A stretch of DNA of 64,000 nt from NCBI GenBank assembly GCA_036265385.1, contig DATAPD010000018.1, forward strand, positions 1 through 64,000, given 5' to 3'. Both the position numbers and the translations under genes were made by a program. A model generated the notes under the pieces. It was not told the origin of the DNA. It ran no database searches and saw only the letters and a list, made by a program, of their open reading frames with translations. This stretch comes from DATAPD01 sp036265385 (GTDB lineage: Bacteria; Acidobacteriota; Terriglobia; Terriglobales; Acidobacteriaceae). Below, piece by piece: positions 28,478 through 35,647 of this stretch; position 1 is the first letter of the stretch; each line of letters starts with the position of its first letter.

Positions 28478-28482
28478 GCCGG

Positions 28483-28582
28483 AAGTATAGCACCGGCTTA
28501 TAGCCTCGTGATATTAACCATCCAAGTACAACACCTCAAAGGAAATAAATTTCTTCACTCGGGAAGTACAAGAAAGCTATAC
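28483..28582. promoter_or_regulatory. Divergent promoter region with repeated AAGTAYA boxes
   Basis: AAGTATAGCAC (28483), AAGTACAACAC (28524) and AAGTACAAGAA (28564) are direct repeats 41 and 40 bp apart. GCTATAC at 28576-28582 is the reverse complement of part of the first. They fill the gap between the repressor and the rightward small-gene operon and are the best candidates for the repressor's operators. AT-rich stretches (AATAAATTT, TTTTTATAA) fit promoter elements. Confidence 0.45.
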
Positions 28583-28634
28583 ATGGGAAGATTTTTATAA
28601 CTCATACTGTAGTTAGTAGAAAGTGTGTTTTCAT

Positions 28635-28829
28635 ATGTCCGAACCTGAAATTCTGGCAACCAGCTTTGTTGAATTGCGTCGCAAGGTGCAATCGGCGGAG
28701 CTACTCTCTGCTTCCACGGAAAGCCTGTTGCGATCGTGTCACTTCACGGGCCGATTGAGCGTGGTCGTGCAAAACGGACGCGTGCTCAAGTCGGGCTATG
28801 AAGAGGGATATTTCCGGCATCACGAATAG
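28635..28829 (+). CDS. Small protein of unknown function in the repressor-controlled operon
   Basis: 64 residues from ATG 28635 (the frame extends four codons upstream to a GTG). It is helical at first (FVELRRKVQSAELLSASTES) and then has a beta hairpin, RLSVVVQNGRVLKSGYEEGY. It is the first gene after the divergent operator region, so it is probably controlled by the S24-type repressor. No family was recognised; small early phage genes often look like this. Confidence 0.5.
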   Translation: MSEPEILATSFVELRRKVQSAELLSASTESLLRSCHFTGRLSVVVQNGRVLKSGYEEGYFRHHE

Positions 28830-28890
28830 CCGGGACGCGCAGGATGCACTCATAACTAAATAATCAAGCAGGTCATCGTAAGAGAAACGA

Positions 28891-28930
28891 GCCCTGTACC
28901 GGTAGCTCCGGTGCGGGGCTTTTTTGTTTT
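28891..28930 (+). terminator. Rho-independent terminator
   Basis: GCCCTGTACCGG and CCGGTGCGGGGC pair (one mismatch) around the loop TAGCT at 28891-28919 and are followed by TTTTTTG. It lies about 60 bases after the small gene at 28635, separating it from the zinc-ribbon gene. Confidence 0.85.
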
Positions 28931-29062
28931 GGTAGTCAGGAGTCCGTAGTCCGCAAGAAGAAACTCCGAATTCGGAGCGCCAATCTGGGGATGCAAAGTC
29001 AATCAAAGGCTTGCTGACTGCAACTCGCTACTGGCGACTGACTACTGGCTACTGACTACGGA
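28931..29062. repeat. Degenerate TAGTCAGT/TACTGACTAC simple repeats
   Basis: The gap contains GTAGTCAGGAGTCCGTAGTC and later GACTACTGGCTACTGACTAC, variants of one short unit. Similar tracts occur at 43550-43590 and 44037-44120. They hold no open frame and appear to be intergenic filler of this genome. Confidence 0.5.
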
Positions 29063-29087
29063 GTTCTTCATATAGGAGATGGCAATC

Positions 29088-29351
29088 ATGGAACTGATCG
29101 AAGCTGAAATCGGAAGTGACGAGATCGAAGAAGTGGAGCTGAAGTATTGCGAGCGGTGTGGTGGGTTGTGGTTGCGATTGAAAGGTGACGTCGAGATCTA
29201 CTGTGCGCCTTGCATCCCGAAAATGGACGAACTTCCCGGGGGCAGGCATCCACAGCGCATGGAGTCGCGATGGCCGGCAGGGCGTGGTTTGAAGCTCCAA
29301 AGTGCGATTGACACGATTGTGGAGCTTTGCATTCGTGGAGGCCGAGCATGA
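29088..29351 (+). CDS. Zinc-ribbon protein, phage-type small regulator
   Basis: 87 residues. The ATG at 29088 is preferred to the one at 29079, because AGGAG directly abuts the latter. CERCGG and CAPC form a four-cysteine zinc ribbon (CxxC-x19-CxxC) after an acidic N-terminus, followed by a basic, Arg/Pro-rich segment and a helical end. Its stop overlaps the next gene's start (ATGA), so the two are co-translated. A DNA- or RNA-binding accessory role is inferred. Confidence 0.6.
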   Translation: MELIEAEIGSDEIEEVELKYCERCGGLWLRLKGDVEIYCAPCIPKMDELPGGRHPQRMESRWPAGRGLKLQSAIDTIVELCIRGGRA

Positions 29352-29929
29352 GCACAATGACGCTTCCGGTGGTGATGGCGGTGGCGGATGAAGAGGAACT
29401 GGAAGTCTCGGCGATCACAGAGGCAAATTTGCCGGTCGAGGATAAATGGGCTTCGACAGACACTAGCGATCCGGAGTTGTCGTTCTATCGAGACAGGACC
29501 ATGGCGATACTAAAGCGTTATGCGCGGATGTCGATTGAGGTCGGGCGCCTGCCTTCGGTCCTGGGACGCGAACTGTTTCGCGGACACGTGACGGGCTACC
29601 AGGTGGCGACGTTCGAAGACGTAGTGATCTTCGTGCATGACGTGGAACGCTGCGTCGCGCAGCTCGACGCGTTCTCGCGGCAGGTGGTCGGTAAGTGCAT
29701 TCTTCTCGATTACAGTCAGCAGGAGGTGGCGCGAATGATGCATGTCGGCCTGCGGACGATCCAACGAGAACTGCCGGATGCTCTCGATCAATTGACGCTA
29801 CTCTTTCTGCGGGGCGGAATCATGAAAGAGAAAAGCCATCGGGCGAAAGCGAGCAAAAAATCTTGTCAAGGGGGTGAAAACGACGATTCGTTTGTAAGTG
29901 ACTGTGTCGACTGGAAAAATAATTTCTGA
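29348..29929 (+). CDS. Sigma-70 region 4-like helix-turn-helix protein
   Basis: 193 residues from the ATG that overlaps the previous stop. After an acidic N-terminus, residues about 55-90 resemble a helical sigma-like segment (ILKRYARMSIEVGRLPSVLG). Residues about 105-155 contain a region-4-type HTH (LDYSQQEVARMMHVGLRTIQ, then RELPDALDQL). The tail is Lys-rich. Such proteins often act as late-gene activators or alternative sigma factors of phages. Coupling to the zinc-ribbon protein suggests they work together. It may drive the structural genes 16 kb downstream; this is inference. Confidence 0.65.
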   Translation: MSTMTLPVVMAVADEEELEVSAITEANLPVEDKWASTDTSDPELSFYRDRTMAILKRYARMSIEVGRLPSVLGRELFRGHVTGYQVATFEDVVIFVHDVERCVAQLDAFSRQVVGKCILLDYSQQEVARMMHVGLRTIQRELPDALDQLTLLFLRGGIMKEKSHRAKASKKSCQGGENDDSFVSDCVDWKNNF

Positions 29930-30037
29930 AAAGTTGGCGGGTTCACCCCTTTCAACCTGCTATTCTGAAATTAAGAGTGAGAAAAAAGAAAATAACTGAG
30001 AGTTGCTGAGCGAATCGGCAATGAGGTGGGTTCGGGA

Positions 30038-30061
30038 GGCGCGATGCATATCGCGCCTTTT
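30038..30061 (+). terminator. Terminator hairpin containing a start codon
   Basis: Perfect 8-bp stem GGCGCGAT / ATCGCGCC with loop GCAT, then TTTT. The ATG at 30044 lies in the stem-loop four bases after GGGAGG and would begin a 10-codon frame (MHIAPFPFCR) that reads through the hairpin. It lies between the HTH gene and the gene at 30098. Confidence 0.7.
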
Positions 30062-30097
30062 CCATTTTGCAGATAGATATTTTGACGGGAGATCAGT

Positions 30098-30415
30098 TTG
30101 GCGACGAAGAAGCGGTTACGGAAACGGTCAACGGTGCAGGTGAGCGTGTCGAGGAAACCGGTGGATGCGGAGCTGGTCCGCCAGAAGATCCGAAGCATGG
30201 TGGCGAACCATGCCTATGATATGACACGGGCCATGATCAGCGAAGCGGTGGATGGTGGAAGCATCGCGGCGATGAAGTTTCTGCTCGAGTTGGCGGGGAT
30301 CTTCCCGGCGAACCCGGAGATGGAAGAGACGAGTTCCGGAGAGTCGCTGGCGAAAACGCTTCTCGAACGATTGGGACTGCCTGAGAAGCCGTTCGACGAA
30401 CCACAGCCGGTGTAG
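30098..30415 (+). CDS. Small phage-type protein, possibly small-terminase-like
   Basis: 105 residues from a TTG with GGGAG upstream. The N-terminus is very basic (MATKKRLRKRSTVQVSVSRK). A helical core follows, VRQKIRSMVANHAYDMTRAM and AVDGGSIAAMKFLLELAGI, with an acidic tail. The shape (basic DNA-binding end, helical core, acidic tail) and position after phage regulators would suit a small terminase subunit, but the large terminase lies 16 kb away, so this is tentative. Confidence 0.5.
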   Translation: MATKKRLRKRSTVQVSVSRKPVDAELVRQKIRSMVANHAYDMTRAMISEAVDGGSIAAMKFLLELAGIFPANPEMEETSSGESLAKTLLERLGLPEKPFDEPQPV

Positions 30416-30692
30416 AGTTAGAATCAGAAGATTAGTCGTTGGTCGCCGGTCGTTGGCCGTTTGCGAATTATTGTTTGGATCATGGGTGCGCGCGAGATCC
30501 CCTTCGGCTTCGCTCAGGGCAGGGCCTCGCGGCGCTGGTGAAAGCGCGCGGCTTCGGGATGACGCCAGATTTCTCAGGGATGAGCGCAGATTTGTGCCGA
30601 GCTGGCGCTCGGCTGGGCAGACGAGGCGTCCGCCCCTACGTGAGCTTGACTTGCTGAGCAACGAAGATGCAAGCAGAGAGGTCTAATCGCGG
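30416..30692. repeat. Intergenic repeats upstream of the phosphatase gene
   Basis: Contains a GTCGTTGGTCG-type tract (about 30430-30470) and, at 30487-30523, a 37-base element (TGCGCGCGAGATCCCCTTCG and onward) found again without mismatch at 31348-31384. The second half (GCGGCTTCGGGATGACGCC) also recurs in altered form after the second copy. No gene is supported. Confidence 0.7.
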
Positions 30693-31172
30693 ATGGATAT
30701 GACGTGGGTGACCGGCCGCATTGCGGTCGGGGGCGGAATCTGGAGTGCGGACAACATGGCGAAGGTGGCGGGGGCGGGAGTCACGCACATCCTCGACATG
30801 CAGATCGAGTTCGACGACACTCCGCTGGCCACGATCCACGGTATTGAGGTGCTGTGGAATCCGATTGACGATGATTTCGAGCCAAAGCCTCCACAGGTAT
30901 TCGAGAAGGGGATCGAGTTTGCTCGTGCGGCGCTGGATCAGCCGGGAACAAAGCTGTACATCCACTGCGCGGCTGGAGTGCATCGGGCACCGATGATGGC
31001 GGCTGCGGTGCTGTGCGCATTGAGTTGGAAATTGCAGGATGCGATCCGGCTCATCGAGACGAAACGTCCGGTGGTGGATTTTGCAGACGTGTACGTGAAG
31101 AGCATTGAGAATTATCTGCAGCATGCGAACGTTGGCCGGGTGGCAGCGAGGCCGCGGTGGGTGGAGTCGTAG
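30693..31172 (+). CDS. Dual-specificity protein phosphatase
   Basis: 159 residues, close to a bare catalytic domain. The P-loop HCAAGVHRAP (His91, Cys92, Arg98) is the HCx5R signature of the cysteine phosphatases. An Asp-rich segment PIDDDFEPKP about 30 residues earlier provides the general acid. The start VTGRIAVGGGIWSADNMAKV is typical of atypical dual-specificity phosphatases. Cytoplasmic, no signal peptide. It would remove phosphate from Tyr and Ser/Thr, or from RNA or polysaccharide in related families. It is flanked by exact 37-base repeats, unlike its neighbours, and is a candidate moron or cargo gene. Confidence 0.85.
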   Translation: MDMTWVTGRIAVGGGIWSADNMAKVAGAGVTHILDMQIEFDDTPLATIHGIEVLWNPIDDDFEPKPPQVFEKGIEFARAALDQPGTKLYIHCAAGVHRAPMMAAAVLCALSWKLQDAIRLIETKRPVVDFADVYVKSIENYLQHANVGRVAARPRWVES

Positions 31173-31509
31173 GGTCTGTCGTCTGCTTTCCGTCGTCCGT
31201 CGTTGGTCGCCCGCTAGAGCGGTCGTGGGTCGTCGGCGGAATGTAGGAGTCGCGTGGTAGACCCTTAACCGCAAAGGTCGCGAAGGATCGCAAAGTTCGC
31301 GAAGAAAGCGGTCGTCGGCTTTCCGTCGTCCGCGACTGACGATGTGATGCGCGCGAGATCCCCTTCGGCTTCGCTCAGGGCAGGCTCTCGCCGCGTTGGA
31401 AAAAAGCACGCGGCATCGGGATGGCGCCGGGTTCGGTCCGTACGTGAGCAGGCGAGTGAAGGTTCAAAAAGATCGGGTTTGAGGGTTGGGGCAGTAAAGG
31501 AAGGCATTC
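31173..31509. repeat. Intergenic repeats downstream of the phosphatase gene
   Basis: Holds GTCGTCCGTCGTTGGTCG-type tracts, a copy of the TTAACCGCAAAG/CGCGAAG repeat at 31265-31304, and the second copy of the 37-base element at 31348-31384. No gene is supported. The ribosome sites for the beta-helix gene are at the right end (AGGAAGG, GGAGGGAG). Confidence 0.7.
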
Positions 31510-34500
31510 ATGGAGGGAGTCATGGTGGACGTACGCCGCCCGGCAAGGCGGCTTTTTTATTTGCTGCTGTCGGTGATTGCTGCGGTGGGGATTTCGCGGA
31601 TGAGCATCCCGCTCGAGGCAGCGAACGGGCCGGCGATGACTACGGTCGCGGATGTGATCTACGGCGCGGATGGAGCGACAGCATCTGGGACGCTGCTGAT
31701 CTCGTGGCCCTCGTTCACGACTTCCGACAACAAGCCAGTAGCGGCAGGCACGAAGAGCGTAAAGCTGGGCGCGGGCGGGGCGTTTACTGTAGACCTGGCT
31801 CCGAATGAAGGAGCCACGCCAGCAGGAACGCTCTACACGATTGTCTTCCAACTGGATGATGGAGTGCCGAAGACAGAGTATTGGTCGGTGCCGACGAACT
31901 CTCCGGTGACGGTTGCGGGCGTGCGATCTACACCGGGAACGAGCACTACGGCGCAGTTGGTGTCGCGGCAGTATGTGGATACCGCCGTGAGCGGGAAGGC
32001 GAGTGATACGTCTGTAGTCCACCTGAGCGGGAGTGAGACGATCGCCGGCGTGAAACAGTTTTCGCTTTCGCCAAGTGTTCCGTCACCGCTTGATTCCGGT
32101 GATGCGGTGAATAAGGCGTATGTCGATGCGGCCGTGGCGAATGTAGGCAGTGGGTCTTACGTCCAGAAGAACGGCGACAGCATGACGGGTCCGCTGGTGT
32201 TGAGCGGCGATCCGACGGCGCCGACGCATGCGGCAACCCGGAGATACGTGGACAACACAGTAACAGGGAAGGCCGACCTGGCGGGTGGATTCATCCCGGT
32301 CAGCGAGTTGGGAAGCGGCGCAACGGACGGGACGATGTGTCTGAAGGGGAATTCAACATGGGGCGCATGTGGAACGAGCGCGAACGCAGTGTCAATCCAG
32401 GGTGTGCCGATGGATTCGGTTGTGCCTTCCGATGGTCAGGTTATTACGTACGAATCTGCAAGTGGAAAGTACAAACCTAAGGTGGGCGGCGGGTCGGGAT
32501 TGAGTTTGGGAATGCAGATGGTGAAATACGCCACGGACTTTGCATGGACGCAGGCGCCGGCGGCGGACTTGAGCACAGCGGGGGCGAAGACGGTGTCGCT
32601 GGGCTCATGTCCGCCTGGGGTAGTCGGGACCGAACCCTGGTACTACGTCTATGTTTCGGGAACCGGAACGGCGGAAGCGGTGAAGGTGACAGGCGGTACG
32701 TGCGCGGGAAATGGCGCTGCTGGAACGCTGCAGTTCACGACGGCGAACACGCATCCGGCGGGTTACATGATTTCGAGCGCATCGAGTGGATTGCAGGAAG
32801 CATTGATTGCGGGCCGCATCACGCCGACGAATCCGACAGGAAGTTCGCAGTCGGGCAAGATCGTGGTGCCACCGGGCGAGTACAAGGCGTATGCGCGAGT
32901 TTCGATCCGAGGATCGAACTCGACGGTCGACCTGACGGGCTCGATTGTTGAGTGCTACATGGATGATGCCTGTCTGTACGTGGGGGACCCGTCGAGTTCA
33001 AACCTGGTGCAGGACGTGACGCTGATCAATCCGCGCGGACGTCCGATGCTGGCAAATGGAACGAAAGCGTTCCTCGAAGTGAACGGGCAGAAGACGCGGT
33101 TGCTCAATGTCAGCACGCGGTCGAGCACATTTGGGACGTTTGGCTCATATGTGCAGGTTGATGACGACCAATCGTTTCTGCTCGATGGCTTGGACAGTTC
33201 GCTTGGGTATGGTTTGCGATGCGACGCGACATTTTGCGGAAGTTATGTGACCGCGCCTGGCCCGTTTAATACGTGGTCGGCCGTGGGATGGTTGAAGAAC
33301 CTGAATATATCCGGGCAATGTCATGGAAATGGCGTGGATTGGCAGAGCGGCAACACTTTAAGAGTCTCTGACAGCGTCGTTCAGGGCTTGGCGCAGTTTG
33401 GGATTCGGACGGGAGCGGCCCGGGGTGGTTACGGTCCGACCGTGATTGAAAACGTTTACATGGAGACCGGGAATTGCTCGAATCCTGCAGGGAACATCGG
33501 GATCGCGGGTGTAATCGCACAGGGACAAAGACTGGTTTGGATTGCGGGAGAAGGCCCGCAGGCTGTGATCCCACAGTTTGCGAATACGGGCACGACGGAT
33601 TACCGGTACTACGTGGTGCCGCATCATGCAACGTACGGATATGGGAATCCGTTGTATGCGGGGAAGGCGCTAACGAATGGCACTGGAAATATCACGGTGA
33701 CGACACCGGATATTGCTGGAGCTGACAAATTCGATCTGCTGCGCGTCAACGCGCCAACCGGGAACGTCATGGAGCAAGCTCCGTTTGGGACCGGAAATTA
33801 TGCGGTGGCGACGAATGTGGCAAGAGCATCGGCATGCTCAAACGGAGTCTGCACATTCACAGACTCGCAGTCTGCGTTAAGTTCTTACGCCGTGGCCACG
33901 GTGAGTTACTTTCCCTTGCTGAGTTATTGGCCAGGTTCGTTCGTGCTAGGAGCGACAGGCGATTCGAACTCGGCCTATGCTGCTGCGAACTTAACGATCG
34001 ATTGGTTATCCGCGCCTGTGACGAGCGTGGCAGGAGCGACGAAGCCTTCCGTGTTTGCACAATCGTGTTATGTCCAGAACAGTTGGACGCCCACATGGCT
34101 TTCGTGCGCAGCGCAGAGTGCGCCGCCAACAGGATTCTATGACCAAGGCGCGATGGTGCTGGCCGTGAAGCCGACGGGGGACGGTGGTTTGAAGACGAAT
34201 CTGAAAGGAAGGCTGAATTTCTCGACGGTGGGTACGGGGCCGGGACACGTCGTGACGCTGTCGGATTCGAATTTTGCGAAGACGGTGGCGACGGCGAATA
34301 ACCGTCCGACAAACGATGGAGACGATGCATACATCGGGTACGACCAGGGAAATGGGAGTGCACCCAGTGTCGGGATCGCATTCGGGGCACCGAAATCGAT
34401 GTCGAACTACATCGGCAACGTAGGAGACGGAACGAACTGGAAGGAACGACTGACATTGTCGCTGAAGGAATTTAAGACCGATGTGAAGGTAAACGGCAAT

Positions 34501-35091
34501 CTGACGGTGACCGGAACGTGCACTGGTTGCGGCGGTGGCGGCGGTACGGGCAACAATGTGACCGGGGATTTGACGGTTTCGGGGAAAGTGACGGCGGATT
34601 CGTTCGTGTCGACTGGGGCTGGTGCCTGGAATGTAGAGGGCAGTTATGGAGCGATGACTCCTGCAGGCACGGGGAAATCGAAACTTGGGTTCGATGCGGG
34701 CGGGAGGCTGGCGGTATCAGAAAATGCGGGAGCGGTGGTGGAAGTGGCGAAAAAGCAGCCGCAGGAATTCACGTATACGTTCTTCGATCCGAATAATCTG
34801 CTGACCACGACGCTGCAAGTGCCGTCGATTTATGTGAATCGGGCCGCTGCGTTCCATATTGTCGAGGTGTACTGCGAGATCGATGCGGGAAGCGCAACGA
34901 TCAATTTGCAGAATGGTGGCGGAAATGTGCTGAGTTCAGACTTGGCGTGCTCGACGAGTGGAGCGGTTTCGTCTTCGCTGGCTGCAGGGAAAGATGCGGT
35001 GGCCGTGGGAACGAAGCTAGGGCATGCGACTGTAAGCGCGTCGGGAGCGCTACATCGGATGAACGTGGTGGTGAAGTACGTGGCGGATTGA
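31510..35091 (+). CDS. Very large beta-helix / tail-fibre-like surface protein
   Basis: 1193 residues. ATG 31510 and ATG 31522 both have good ribosome sites. The N-terminus reads as a signal peptide (RRPARRLFYLLLSVIAAVGI, cleavage near LEA-AN). Residues about 150-260 hold phage tail-fibre repeats: DAVNKAYVDAAVAN, SMTGPLVLSGDP and AATRRYVDN. The middle resembles a pectate-lyase-type right-handed beta-helix (IVVPPGEYKAYARVSIRGSN ... VIENVYMETGN). The end is beta-rich, with a polyglycine stretch near residue 1005-1010. Tail-fibre proteins do not normally carry a signal peptide, so this may be a surface glycan-binding protein built from fibre modules. A terminator-like hairpin with six T lies within codons 9-17. 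Confidence 0.72.
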   Translation: MEGVMVDVRRPARRLFYLLLSVIAAVGISRMSIPLEAANGPAMTTVADVIYGADGATASGTLLISWPSFTTSDNKPVAAGTKSVKLGAGGAFTVDLAPNEGATPAGTLYTIVFQLDDGVPKTEYWSVPTNSPVTVAGVRSTPGTSTTAQLVSRQYVDTAVSGKASDTSVVHLSGSETIAGVKQFSLSPSVPSPLDSGDAVNKAYVDAAVANVGSGSYVQKNGDSMTGPLVLSGDPTAPTHAATRRYVDNTVTGKADLAGGFIPVSELGSGATDGTMCLKGNSTWGACGTSANAVSIQGVPMDSVVPSDGQVITYESASGKYKPKVGGGSGLSLGMQMVKYATDFAWTQAPAADLSTAGAKTVSLGSCPPGVVGTEPWYYVYVSGTGTAEAVKVTGGTCAGNGAAGTLQFTTANTHPAGYMISSASSGLQEALIAGRITPTNPTGSSQSGKIVVPPGEYKAYARVSIRGSNSTVDLTGSIVECYMDDACLYVGDPSSSNLVQDVTLINPRGRPMLANGTKAFLEVNGQKTRLLNVSTRSSTFGTFGSYVQVDDDQSFLLDGLDSSLGYGLRCDATFCGSYVTAPGPFNTWSAVGWLKNLNISGQCHGNGVDWQSGNTLRVSDSVVQGLAQFGIRTGAARGGYGPTVIENVYMETGNCSNPAGNIGIAGVIAQGQRLVWIAGEGPQAVIPQFANTGTTDYRYYVVPHHATYGYGNPLYAGKALTNGTGNITVTTPDIAGADKFDLLRVNAPTGNVMEQAPFGTGNYAVATNVARASACSNGVCTFTDSQSALSSYAVATVSYFPLLSYWPGSFVLGATGDSNSAYAAANLTIDWLSAPVTSVAGATKPSVFAQSCYVQNSWTPTWLSCAAQSAPPTGFYDQGAMVLAVKPTGDGGLKTNLKGRLNFSTVGTGPGHVVTLSDSNFAKTVATANNRPTNDGDDAYIGYDQGNGSAPSVGIAFGAPKSMSNYIGNVGDGTNWKERLTLSLKEFKTDVKVNGNLTVTGTCTGCGGGGGTGNNVTGDLTVSGKVTADSFVSTGAGAWNVEGSYGAMTPAGTGKSKLGFDAGGRLAVSENAGAVVEVAKKQPQEFTYTFFDPNNLLTTTLQVPSIYVNRAAAFHIVEVYCEIDAGSATINLQNGGGNVLSSDLACSTSGAVSSSLAAGKDAVAVGTKLGHATVSASGALHRMNVVVKYVAD

Positions 35092-35647
35092 GAGCGTCGT
35101 CGGTCGTCCGTCGTCGGTCGTCCGCCAAAGCTGTTAACGACAGAGTTCGCGAACAGGAAGAGCAGATTCCTCGCGTTGCTCGGAATGACAAGGTTGTAAA
35201 GGAAGAGCAGGTCCTTCGCTCCGCTCAGGATGACAAGCTTAGAAATTGGGCTCTGGTAGCGAAGCGCACATTGTGCATCACAAACGGTGAGATCGCGCGA
35301 TATCACTAGTACGGCTGAAGAAAACGCCGGGCGTCGGGATGACGCGATGGTTTTACCCGGAACAAATCCATAACAAATCAGGTTAAGGCGGCGATGAAAT
35401 GAGTTTCAGCGCGGGGGCGAAGGTGTGCGTCGGTCGTTGGGTGTCAGTCATTAGCCATCGAAGTCAGGAATTAACCACTGTGGGCACGGATGGGCGCGGA
35501 CAAGACTGCATCACCGATGACGAAATGTCACGAGAAGAGCCCACCCTGTCGCAAAGAACGCGACAAGGGTGGGGCACCCAGCCAGTCATAGAAGCTCAGA
35601 ACCGAAAAGAGCGTGAAACGTCGCGAAGGACGAAAAGAATCGCTCGA
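35092..35647. repeat. Intergenic repeat block between two beta-helix genes
   Basis: 556 bases without a supported gene. In order: GTCGTCGGTCGTCCGTCG tracts (35093-35131); two CAGGATGACA-type units (to 35234), one carrying AGCAGGTCCTTCGCT; a CGTCGGGATGACGC unit near 35330; a hairpin CCCACCCTGTCGC / GCGACAAGGGTGGG (35540-35573); and a diverged copy of the CGCAAAG/CGCGAAG repeat (35600-35638). The open frame running through this block into the next gene is therefore unlikely to be translated. Confidence 0.7.

Noticed and set aside
28931..29062. CRISPR array or attachment site
   Set aside because: The repeats are short, degenerate and not regularly spaced, and no cas gene or integrase is in the window.
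35399..35647. Upstream extension of the beta-helix/deacetylase frame
   Set aside because: It runs through a hairpin repeat and a copy of the CGCAAAG/CGCGAAG repeat, and a signal peptide begins only at 35648.
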